In this document: piece after piece, positions 1 through 5,279 of the stretch | Numbering within the stretch: the first letter of the stretch is position 1 | Layout of the letters: every line of letters starts with the position of its first letter | DNA from: Flavobacteriaceae bacterium | Lineage (GTDB): Bacteria; Bacteroidota; Bacteroidia; Flavobacteriales; Flavobacteriaceae | NCBI GenBank assembly: GCA_013042255.1 | Contig: JABDQK010000070.1 | Location: 1-5,279, forward strand | DNA: 5,279 nucleotides | Direction of reading: 5' to 3' | The notes under the pieces: model-generated | What the model saw: the letters and a program-made list of their open reading frames with translations, nothing else | What the model was told of the DNA's origin: nothing | Databases searched by the model: none | Made by a program: the position numbers and the translations under genes

Positions 1-1709
1 AGGATGATCTCCTCAAAGGTTCCCAGATTTTGCAGATAGTTGAGGCGGGCACCCCCAAGAAATTCAAATTTTTGATCTGCCGACTTAAATTGCAATTCAC
101 TAAAGAGGGCATGTGACCTGATAACTCCCTTTACATTACTCATAAATGGAGGCTGACTAACATCGGTAAAGTTGGTGATTCCTACTTCGGTGAACTGGTA
201 TCCGTTCCTTGTGAGAAGCTCATCGGTAAGCTCGTAATCCGATAGGGCTTTCAAAGAGGATTCAAGAACCCTGTTGTTCTGGAAGAGGGTTTGCTGGCCA
301 TTGCCTTCTATATTCTGAGCATCAAGGTTATATCGCGTGTAATAGGCATTGATTTGTGTGGAAAATCGATCAGACCACTCGCTGGAGAGTCGACCGCCAA
401 AAGAAAAATTGGTCTGGTCCAGCAGGCTTTGATTTGTCCGGTTTGTAGCCTGATTGGTTTCCAGGTAGTCCAGATTGTTATTGATCTGTATGGCACTGAT
501 CCTCAATTTATGGTAGGCATTGATATCGTACAAAACCTTTGCCGTAAAATCATAGAAGTAAAAGTTCTCCTCCCGGTCGATCTGCTCATCAGTACCGTTG
601 TTCCCTTTCACTTCAGTATCCTGGAATGCCCGTTCAAAGAATTGGTTGTAGGTGGGAGTATTCAGAAAGTCGGTTACCGACCTTCTGGCTGAAAATTGAA
701 CGGCAAGGCGGTTCGATAAAGGAATGTGCCCGTACATATCGCCGCTGATGAGATTAAAACCTCCACCTCCGAAAATACCGTCCTGCACCTCGTCTTTGGT
801 TTCCATGCTGATAATACCGCTGACGCCGTCTCCGTACTGTGGACTGGTACCGTTTTTAATAATCGTTACCTGATCTGTCAGATAGGGGTTGAAAGCAGAA
901 ATAAGACCGAAAAAGTGACCCGACTGATACATCTTTATTCCGTCCCATAAAATGAGATTCTGGTCATTGGTTCCACCCCTGATATTGATGTCTGATACCG
1001 TTTCATCAATACTCTTTATCCCGGGCAAAGCCTGAATTGTTTGCAGGATATCGGGTTCGGATAAGCCGGGGAGTATACCGAAATCTTCTATGTTCATTAA
1101 GATACTCCCGTCTTTTTCACGGGAAATACCTGTGGTTAGAAACTGATAGACGACCACTTCTTCGAGTTCCTGATAATTAAGGGCCAGTAATAATACAGGG
1201 CAATCAGAATTATTGATAAGTTCTGAAGCACTTATGTATCGTGGTTTAAAGCCAAGAAAACGGATTCTAAGATGAGCTTCCCGGGGAATATTTGTGAGGG
1301 TGAACTTTCCTTCCATATCTGTAAGGACCGCCATGGGACTGCCCAGCACTTCAACGCTTGCCCCGGGGATAGTGTTTTGGCCATAATTATCATATACAAA
1401 GCCACATATGTCTAAGGTAGTACTGGGGGTGATCGAAAAATACCGATCAGACAATTTACTAAAGCGAAGTTGAGTTTCTTTTTCAAGGGTGCGTAAAATT
1501 GCCGAAAGTTCTGCTTCTTCAACCGGCAGTACTTTTAGATCCTTGAGGTCCTCATCGACAAAAGAAAACTTCACATTGTACTGTGTCTCTAACTTCTGAA
1601 GATAGGAGATAAGGCTTAGCTCGCCGGTATCCTGATCTTGCGCATTCGCAAGGATACCAAAAAGCAAGAAGATGCAAAAGAGGAATCTTTTAAGGCGCGG
1701 TATCTGCAT
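1..1709 (-). CDS. TonB-dependent outer-membrane receptor with STN signalling domain (partial, C-terminus beyond left edge)
   Basis: This is a FecA-like transducing receptor, expected to import a ligand across the outer membrane with TonB energy and to signal its presence inward. The first 569 residues are visible. Residues 1-24 are a signal peptide (basic start, hydrophobic core FLFCIFLLFGILA, cleavage after ANA or ANAQ). Residues ~29-95 form an STN domain. Residues ~101-178 are a carboxypeptidase-regulatory-like beta sandwich (IPGASVEVLG, TDMEGKFTLTNIP). ELEEVVVY at 181-188 is a candidate TonB box. A plug domain covers ~205-305 (INIRGG at 241-246, LWDGIKM, YGDGVSGIISM), and the barrel begins after that. 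The start is well fixed: an in-frame TAG lies at 1733-1731 and no ATG, GTG or TTG lies between it and the ATG at 1709. The gene overlaps the end of the FecR gene by 20 bases in another frame, so the two are probably co-transcribed and translationally coupled. The ligand cannot be read from the sequence. The plug is not obviously SusC-like and no SusD gene is seen. Confidence 0.93.
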   Translation of the reverse strand, partial: MQIPRLKRFLFCIFLLFGILANAQDQDTGELSLISYLQKLETQYNVKFSFVDEDLKDLKVLPVEEAELSAILRTLEKETQLRFSKLSDRYFSITPSTTLDICGFVYDNYGQNTIPGASVEVLGSPMAVLTDMEGKFTLTNIPREAHLRIRFLGFKPRYISASELINNSDCPVLLLALNYQELEEVVVYQFLTTGISREKDGSILMNIEDFGILPGLSEPDILQTIQALPGIKSIDETVSDINIRGGTNDQNLILWDGIKMYQSGHFFGLISAFNPYLTDQVTIIKNGTSPQYGDGVSGIISMETKDEVQDGIFGGGGFNLISGDMYGHIPLSNRLAVQFSARRSVTDFLNTPTYNQFFERAFQDTEVKGNNGTDEQIDREENFYFYDFTAKVLYDINAYHKLRISAIQINNNLDYLETNQATNRTNQSLLDQTNFSFGGRLSSEWSDRFSTQINAYYTRYNLDAQNIEGNGQQTLFQNNRVLESSLKALSDYELTDELLTRNGYQFTEVGITNFTDVSQPPFMSNVKGVIRSHALFSELQFKSADQKFEFLGGARLNYLQNLGTFEEII

Positions 1710-2601
1710 AAAAGAGCACTTTATTCCCCTCTAAAGTAAATTTAATTTGAGAAGGAGTACTTATACTCTGTAACGCCAAATTTATGTTTGTGTTGCTGAA
1801 TGTACCCGTAAAAAGTTCATTGAGATCAACGTTATTGGTTTCAACCTCAACATTGTACTGTCGTTCAAATTCCTGAAGAACATAGGAGAAAGGAATACTT
1901 TTAAAAGTACTTTCATTATTAACCCATGAAGGTTCAGTTGTAGTAGGTGCCTGAACATCTGTAATTTTCCCTGCAATAACCATAAATGAGGTTCCGGCAG
2001 CTAACTTTCTCTCTTCGTTCTGAAAGTTCACACTTACGAGGCCTTCATAACAAGTTACTTCAAAAAAGTCGCCCCTGCTTTCCACATTAAATTGAGTACC
2101 CAGCACACTAACAGTACCCATAGGGGTATTTACAGTGAATTTCTCTCCTTTGGCAACTTTGAAGAAAGCTTCTCCATCCAGGGATAACTTACGTTCTTTT
2201 TCCCATTTGCTTTCACTGAAAGAAAGTTCCGATCCGGCATTTAGGATTACTTCCGATGCATCCGGCAATACAATTTCTGTACGCTGGGCATATTCAGTGG
2301 TATAGGATTCATCCAAAGTGGAAATATAAAAGACAGTTGCTGCAATTAGCACAGTTACAGCGGCAGCAATACGCATTATATACCGGGCAGGGTGTAATTT
2401 TACAACCTTAGGCTCACGAACTCCCTGCTTCTTCTTAATGTTAGCCAGGGCACGATCCATATCAAAAGAAGGCGAAGTTAAGGTACTGCTTGCCTCTACA
2501 ATCTTTTGATAGGAAGCGTATTCCTCCGATTGCTTGAAGACAGCGAGTTCCTCCTCGCTTAATTCGTTATTTAGCCATTTGGCCAGGTAATTTTCTTGCA
2601 T
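1690..2601 (-). CDS. FecR-family anti-sigma factor (inner-membrane signal relay)
   Basis: A 303-residue protein expected to hold the adjacent ECF sigma factor inactive and to relay the receptor signal across the inner membrane. Residues 1-~70 are the cytoplasmic sigma-binding part (YLAKWLNNELSEEEL near the start is typical). A single transmembrane helix lies at ~74-95 (RIAAAVTVLIAATVFYIS). The FecR domain covers ~100-210, with TEIVLPDASEVILNAGS, LDGEAFFKVA and VSVLGTQFNV as hallmarks. The C-terminal ~232-300 resembles the DUF4974/STN-like domain (IPFSYVLQEFERQYNV, LALQSI, FTLEGNKVLFY). Length and domain order are normal for Bacteroidota FecR proteins. The gene starts 109 bases after the sigma gene stop and has its own candidate promoter at 2652-2623. 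The only GGAG upstream is 15 bases from the ATG, too far for a classical ribosome binding site. Its last codons overlap the receptor start. Confidence 0.96.
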   Translation of the reverse strand: MQENYLAKWLNNELSEEELAVFKQSEEYASYQKIVEASSTLTSPSFDMDRALANIKKKQGVREPKVVKLHPARYIMRIAAAVTVLIAATVFYISTLDESYTTEYAQRTEIVLPDASEVILNAGSELSFSESKWEKERKLSLDGEAFFKVAKGEKFTVNTPMGTVSVLGTQFNVESRGDFFEVTCYEGLVSVNFQNEERKLAAGTSFMVIAGKITDVQAPTTTEPSWVNNESTFKSIPFSYVLQEFERQYNVEVETNNVDLNELFTGTFSNTNINLALQSISTPSQIKFTLEGNKVLFYADTAP

Positions 2602-2622
2602 GATTTCTGCACTTTACTCCTA

Positions 2623-2652
2623 TATAACACTCCAACCTTAAAAAACCCTACC
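2623..2652 (-). promoter_or_regulatory. Candidate ECF-sigma promoter for the fecR-receptor operon
   Basis: Read on the minus strand, GGTAGGGT (2652-2645), a 14-base spacer beginning TTTTT, then GTGTTATA (2630-2623). It lies 21 bases before the fecR ATG, a normal position for a promoter with a short leader. Both halves and the spacer length are identical to the element before the lipoprotein gene on the other strand. GGGT followed by a T-run resembles the general shape of ECF -35 elements, and the distance to the TTATA part suits a -10. That the encoded sigma factor recognises it is inference. Confidence 0.65.
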
Positions 2653-2710
2653 GTTGATCGATGTTTTTTTATTAGTTCCTTCCGGAAGCCCTGAAAATAT
2701 TGGCATTAGG

Positions 2711-3211
2711 CTATATGCCATCTATTTGTTCCCTGAGGGTTTTCAGGGCCAGGTGCATCCGTTTTTCAATGGCCTTTACGCTAACCCCTTCCATTTCCGC
2801 TATTTCAGCGTATTTTTTTCCGTCAATCCTGTTAAGGAGAAATACGGTACGCTGGTTTTCCGGGAGACTGTCCAGGGCCCGGTCTAGCTTCTCCTTGAAT
2901 TCCTTTTCTTCCAACAGAAACTCAGGAGATTCCTGGTTTCGATCCTTAGTTGCTTTTTCAGCGTACTTTAATCTGACCTTCTCCGCTTTTAAAACATTGA
3001 GGTAAAGGTTATTGGCTACCTTATAAACAAAAGCCTTGGCTTTATCCGGTGCCACCTTGGCGCAGTTTTCCCACAGTTTTACAAAAGCCTCTTGCACAGC
3101 ATCATAGGCCTTCTCTTCATTGCCGTATTTATAATATATGTAATTAAAAATCGTTTTAGAATTGGATTTGAAGATTGTATTGAAAACCTGCTCTTCGCAA
3201 ACATTATCCAT
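2711..3211 (-). CDS. ECF-type RNA polymerase sigma factor (sigma-70 family)
   Basis: A 166-residue alternative sigma factor of the Bacteroidota group that pairs with FecR anti-sigma factors. Region 2 occupies ~10-75: FNTIFKSNSKTIFNYIYYK, then AYDAVQEAFVKLWEN at 35-49, the core-binding and -10-recognition part. A charged linker follows at ~78-105. Region 4 lies at ~107-162 with LDSLPENQRTVFLLNRIDG (113-131), then the -35-binding helix-turn-helix YAEIAEMEGVSVKAIEKRM (134-152). Both regions are intact and the length is normal for the family. The ATG at 3211 is preceded by AAGAGGGG with a 6-base spacer, a plausible ribosome binding site. The candidate promoter at 3272-3243 looks like the housekeeping flavobacterial type, so basal sigma production probably does not depend on the sigma factor itself. 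Likely targets are the two matching promoters in this window. Confidence 0.97.
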   Translation of the reverse strand: MDNVCEEQVFNTIFKSNSKTIFNYIYYKYGNEEKAYDAVQEAFVKLWENCAKVAPDKAKAFVYKVANNLYLNVLKAEKVRLKYAEKATKDRNQESPEFLLEEKEFKEKLDRALDSLPENQRTVFLLNRIDGKKYAEIAEMEGVSVKAIEKRMHLALKTLREQIDGI

Positions 3212-3217
3212 ATAGTG

Positions 3218-3225
3218 CCCCTCTT
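3218..3225 (-). promoter_or_regulatory. Ribosome binding site of the ECF sigma gene
   Basis: AAGAGGGG on the minus strand, 6 bases before the ATG at 3211. It is a partial Shine-Dalgarno match at normal spacing and supports that start. It is notable because the other genes here lack a well-placed one. Confidence 0.5.
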
Positions 3226-3242
3226 ATTTGATAGATGTAAGC

Positions 3243-3272
3243 CAAAGATATTTTAAAAAAAATTAAAAACAG
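3243..3272 (-). promoter_or_regulatory. Candidate housekeeping promoter for the ECF sigma gene
   Basis: On the minus strand TATCTTTG (3250-3243) matches the Bacteroidota -7 consensus TAnnTTTG exactly. A CTG at 3272-3270, one base off the TTG -33 consensus, lies 19 bases upstream, the usual spacing. The spacer is almost pure A/T. Transcription would start near 3237 and give a leader of about 25 bases to the sigma-factor ATG at 3211. This suggests the sigma gene is made by the primary sigma factor, unlike its two putative target operons. Confidence 0.55.
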
Positions 3273-3302
3273 GGTAGGGTATTTTCTTAAAGAGGTGTTA
3301 TA
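3273..3302 (+). promoter_or_regulatory. Candidate ECF-sigma promoter for the lipoprotein gene
   Basis: GGTAGGGT (3273-3280), a 14-base spacer beginning ATTTT, then GTGTTATA (3295-3302), 33 bases before the lipoprotein ATG. It matches the fecR-upstream element in all 16 bases of the two halves and in spacing, while most of the spacer differs. That is the pattern expected of conserved -35 and -10 contacts. A transcript would start near 3309, giving a leader of about 27 bases. The -35 half abuts the -33 position of the opposing sigma-gene promoter. Confidence 0.65.
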
Positions 3303-3335
3303 AGTCTGTACGAACAACAAAAAATCCAAATCGTT

Positions 3336-5156
3336 ATGAAAAATGTTTTTAAGTATTCAGTGTTTTCATTGCTTTTTATGGCAACACTGATGGTAACTTC
3401 CTGTCAGGAAGAGTTTGAAGAACTACCGCAGCCGGACGAGCAACAAACCATTATGGCTAGCTCATCAACGGCTCTTTTAATTGAAAAAACAACTTCCAAT
3501 GACGGTTCCTATGACAATATCGTTGATGGAGCCAGCTGTTTTGCCCTAAATTTCCCATATACCGTTGAGGTAAATGGAATTGAAATTACCATCGATTCAA
3601 GGGAAGACCTTCATGTTATTGAAGAGATCTTCGACGCTATTGAAGATGATGTGGATGTGTTGGAAATAATTTTTCCTATTACCATTACTTTCAGCGACTT
3701 CTCAGAGGAAGTAATCAATAATAAGGAAGAACTACGAGCCCTTGCCGAAGGATGTATAGAAGGTGGGGATGACGATGATATTGAATGTATCGACTTCGTT
3801 TACCCTATTACCCTGTATACTTTCGATATCAATGAACAGCAAACCGGCAGCGTTACTGTAAACAGCGATAGGGAACTGAGATTATTTTTCAAAGGTCTGG
3901 ATGACGACGACCTAATCAGTATTGATTTCCCGGTAACCCTGGAATTGTATGACGGAACTCTGGTTACCGTAAGAACTAATGCCGAATTAGCCGCCGCTAT
4001 AGAAAATGCTAAGGAAGCCTGCGATGAAGATGATGATAATGATTATAACGATGACGATTTTACCCTTGAAAGATTTAATAATCTAATAACAGAATGTCCA
4101 TGGTTAGTCAATGAAGTACAGCGCGATGCTATTAATCAGACCGATCAGTACTTCGAGTATCTGATGAACTTCACTGAAGACGGAGCTGTAACTGTAAAAG
4201 ATCGATTAGGAAATGTTCTTAACGGAACCTGGAGTACCCGAATTACAGATCACGGAGTATTGGTGAATCTCGAATTTGATGTGCTAGTCGACTTTAACCT
4301 GGAGTGGTTTGTATATGAAATAGAACCAGGAAAGATCAAATTGTATGCAGAAGGTGGAAACAGGATAATTCTGAGATCGGTATGCGATGTTTACAACGAA
4401 GATCCCAATACCTTACGTGAGATATTACGGGAATGTGCCTGGGTGATCAAAAAAGTGAAGAATAATGGAGTTGAGATTGATCGTCTGCTTGGATATGAAT
4501 TTAAATTCATGGCTGAAGGTGTAACCCTGAGCAACGGAGTAAATACTTCTACTGGTTCATGGGAAATCACCACCAATGCACAGGGGCGACTCGTAATGGC
4601 CCTTACATTTGGCGAGGATCCAAATGATCCTGACAGGTTAGATCCTAATACGAATGAGATTTATTTTGAATGGTTGTTAAGTGACCTGAGAAATGATCGA
4701 TTGAAATTCGATATAGAGGGAACTGCCTATGAATTGATCCTTCAGAGAGTATGTGAAGATGCTCCTAACACCCCCGATGGTGATGTCCTTGAGATCAGGA
4801 ATGTGATGATGGGTGGAGAATGGATAGTTGCCCAATATAAAGAAGGAGAAATGGATGAAACTCAGAACTATATGCCCTTTACCTTTGGATTTGGTGCAGA
4901 GCATGTGATGAGTATCACTACCGGACAGACCGGGGTAACCCAGGCCGGAGTTTGGAGAGTACTTCGTAACAGCGAAGGCAAACTCAAAGTATATTTGAAT
5001 GCCGGAGTGGAAGGTGATCTCGCTGAACTGACAGATGATTGGGATTTTGATGATATGACAAAAGATGAAATAACCATGGAGTACAACAGAATAGTGCTGA
5101 AGAGTTATAATGACACTAATGCAAGCTATGATGTATTAGTCTTTGAAAAGCTATAG
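3336..5156 (+). CDS. Large acidic repeat-containing lipoprotein of unknown function
   Basis: I do not recognise this 606-residue protein as a named family. It has a clear lipoprotein signal: a basic start (MKNVFK), a hydrophobic stretch, and lipobox VTSC with the acylated Cys at 23. The residues after it, QEEFEE, are acidic, which in Bacteroidota fits export to the cell surface. Residues 68-229 hold four ~40-residue repeats, each with an FPxT-type strand (FPYT 73, FPIT 113, YPIT 156, FPVT 198) and a later [ED]L helix start. Residues ~246-606 hold three ~100-125-residue repeats. Each starts at a Trp (256, 369, 496), has GxW about 43 residues later (GTW 297, GSW 407, GVW 538) and ends in an R/E-I-x-L strand, suggesting lipocalin-like beta barrels. 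Acidic runs at 145-148, 189-192 and 230-241 separate modules. All cysteines other than Cys23 bracket modules in pairs. The start is the only ATG that gives the signal peptide; an in-frame TAA lies at 3288. There is no Shine-Dalgarno, only an A-rich leader. It is divergent from the sigma gene and likely under that sigma factor. Binding or surface-recognition roles are possible but not shown. Confidence 0.9.
   Translation: MKNVFKYSVFSLLFMATLMVTSCQEEFEELPQPDEQQTIMASSSTALLIEKTTSNDGSYDNIVDGASCFALNFPYTVEVNGIEITIDSREDLHVIEEIFDAIEDDVDVLEIIFPITITFSDFSEEVINNKEELRALAEGCIEGGDDDDIECIDFVYPITLYTFDINEQQTGSVTVNSDRELRLFFKGLDDDDLISIDFPVTLELYDGTLVTVRTNAELAAAIENAKEACDEDDDNDYNDDDFTLERFNNLITECPWLVNEVQRDAINQTDQYFEYLMNFTEDGAVTVKDRLGNVLNGTWSTRITDHGVLVNLEFDVLVDFNLEWFVYEIEPGKIKLYAEGGNRIILRSVCDVYNEDPNTLREILRECAWVIKKVKNNGVEIDRLLGYEFKFMAEGVTLSNGVNTSTGSWEITTNAQGRLVMALTFGEDPNDPDRLDPNTNEIYFEWLLSDLRNDRLKFDIEGTAYELILQRVCEDAPNTPDGDVLEIRNVMMGGEWIVAQYKEGEMDETQNYMPFTFGFGAEHVMSITTGQTGVTQAGVWRVLRNSEGKLKVYLNAGVEGDLAELTDDWDFDDMTKDEITMEYNRIVLKSYNDTNASYDVLVFEKL
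3537..4022 (+). repeat. Four tandem ~40-residue FPxT repeats inside the lipoprotein (residues 68-229)
   Basis: The units align on the Pro of their FPxT-like motif at residues 74, 114, 157 and 199, so the period is 40-43 residues. Each unit has a beta-like strand (FPYTVEV, FPITITF, YPITLYTF, FPVTLEL), a variable turn, a second short strand (ITIDS, VINN, VTVNS, VTVRT) and a helix starting with [DE]L. The units occur as two pairs, each bracketed by cysteines (68 and 140; 151 and 229), so the real structural unit may be a disulfide-closed doublet. The repetition is seen at the protein level; the DNA of the units has diverged, implying old duplications. Confidence 0.75.
4023..4061 (+). other. Acidic Asp/Asn linker between the two repeat regions of the lipoprotein
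   Basis: Residues 230-242 read DEDDDNDYNDDDF, encoded mostly by GAT and GAC codons, which gives a low-complexity stretch of DNA. It lies exactly at the junction between the FPxT repeats and the first barrel-like repeat. Shorter runs (DDDD at 145-148 and 189-192) sit between FPxT units. They may be flexible linkers or calcium-binding loops; no strict EF-hand or thrombospondin-type spacing is seen. Confidence 0.6.
4071..5153 (+). repeat. Three tandem lipocalin-like repeats inside the lipoprotein (residues 246-606)
   Basis: The units span roughly residues 246-350, 360-473 and 486-606. Shared landmarks are a helix-like lead-in to [CxE]xW (ECPW, ECAW, GGEW), an aromatic-rich strand (YFEYLMNF, YEFKFMAE, FTFGFGAE), GxW 40-44 residues after the first Trp, a long strand ending in LEF, ALTF or LNAG, and a closing strand (RIILRSVC, ELILQRVC, RIVLKSYN). 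Trp-to-GxW spacing and small all-beta units suggest lipocalin-like barrels; the fold assignment is inference. The third unit carries a 14-residue tail after the closing strand. Confidence 0.65.
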
Positions 5157-5184
5157 TACACCTTATTTGTCCCCAATTTTTGAT

Positions 5185-5224
5185 AAAAGGGCCGCTTCAA
5201 ACCGAAGTGGCCCTTTTTCTTTTT
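5185..5224 (+). terminator. Rho-independent terminator of the lipoprotein gene
   Basis: A 14-bp stem (left arm 5185-5198, right arm 5204-5217) with one G-U wobble and a 5-base AAACC loop is followed directly by a T-rich run (TTTTTCTTTT). It starts 28 bases after the lipoprotein stop. The wobble and the better T-run on the plus strand indicate the plus-strand orientation, although the A-run on the left arm could give weak termination for leftward transcripts. Confidence 0.9.
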
Positions 5225-5265
5225 AGATTTCCTCCACCAGACTTCCCTGATCCCGATCCAATTGT

Positions 5266-5273
5266 TAAATTTG
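5266..5273 (+). promoter_or_regulatory. Possible promoter -7 element for a gene beyond the right edge
   Basis: TAAATTTG matches the Bacteroidota TAnnTTTG consensus and lies downstream of the terminator, where a new transcription unit would begin. The -33 region is poor: only TTC, 20 bases upstream. The 8-mer could be chance in A/T-rich DNA. No coding region can be supported in 5157-5279 on either strand. Confidence 0.25.
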
Positions 5274-5279
5274 CATTCC

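Noticed and set aside
291..950. Plus-strand open frames of 133 and 74 residues
   Set aside because: They lie antisense within the receptor gene, whose minus-strand frame has a signal peptide and recognisable domains. They have no recognisable motif.
2679..2688. CTTCCGGAAG palindrome as a terminator after the sigma gene
   Set aside because: It has no loop and no T-run on the minus strand; the run next to it is A-rich in that direction.
2654..3005. Plus-strand open frames opposite the sigma factor gene
   Set aside because: The minus-strand frame encodes intact sigma regions 2 and 4; the plus frames are antisense shadows.
3301..3308. TAAGTCTG as a housekeeping -7 element for the lipoprotein gene
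   Set aside because: It has one mismatch to TAnnTTTG and no TTG at the -33 distance; the overlapping bipartite element explains the region better.
4391..5086. Minus-strand open frames of 61-75 residues opposite the lipoprotein
   Set aside because: They are low-quality antisense frames within a well-supported repeat protein.
3336..5156. SusD-like glycan-binding lipoprotein
   Set aside because: There is no helical TPR-like SusD pattern; the protein is beta-rich and repeat-based.
5157..5279. End of a convergent minus-strand gene ending ...LVEEI-stop at 5223
   Set aside because: That frame closes with another stop at 5265-5267 after 13 codons and has no start.
1..5279. CRISPR array, tRNA or rRNA genes, insertion sequence or phage genes
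   Set aside because: No regularly spaced repeats, transposase motifs, terminal inverted repeats or RNA gene signatures were seen.

Overview
The window looks like part of a Flavobacteriia-type (Bacteroidota) chromosome. Three things point that way: the sigma factor / FecR anti-sigma / TonB-dependent receptor gene set, the flavobacterial promoter signature (TAnnTTTG) in the main intergenic region, and weak or absent Shine-Dalgarno sequences. It carries what reads as one complete cell-surface signalling locus, cut only at the left edge inside the receptor gene.

Layout: bases 1-3211 hold three minus-strand genes, read from right to left. They are an ECF sigma factor (2711-3211), a FecR-type anti-sigma factor with one membrane span (1690-2601), and a TonB-dependent outer-membrane receptor with an N-terminal STN signalling domain (1-1709, C-terminal part outside the window). 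The receptor start overlaps the FecR end by 20 bases. Sigma and FecR genes are separated by 109 bases. Bases 3212-3335 form a divergent promoter region. Bases 3336-5156, on the plus strand, encode a 606-residue lipoprotein of unrecognised family. It contains four short 'FPxT' repeats followed by three longer barrel-like repeats. A strong intrinsic terminator follows at 5185-5224. The last ~55 bases hold no gene, only a possible promoter for whatever lies to the right. There is no gene-free stretch above 300 bases.

The most striking non-coding signal is a bipartite sequence, GGTAGGGT-N14-GTGTTATA. It occurs once just upstream of fecR (minus strand, 2652-2623) and once just upstream of the lipoprotein gene (plus strand, 3273-3302), with both halves and the 14-base spacer length identical. 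I did not find either half elsewhere in the window. The simplest reading is that this is the promoter recognised by the encoded ECF sigma factor, while the sigma gene has a separate housekeeping-type promoter.

Inferred circuit: ligand binding at the receptor is passed through its STN domain to the periplasmic part of FecR. This frees the sigma factor, which then raises fecR-receptor transcription and switches on the divergent lipoprotein. The lipoprotein replaces the SusD-type partner often found in such loci. Its function is unknown, and it is the candidate novel component here.
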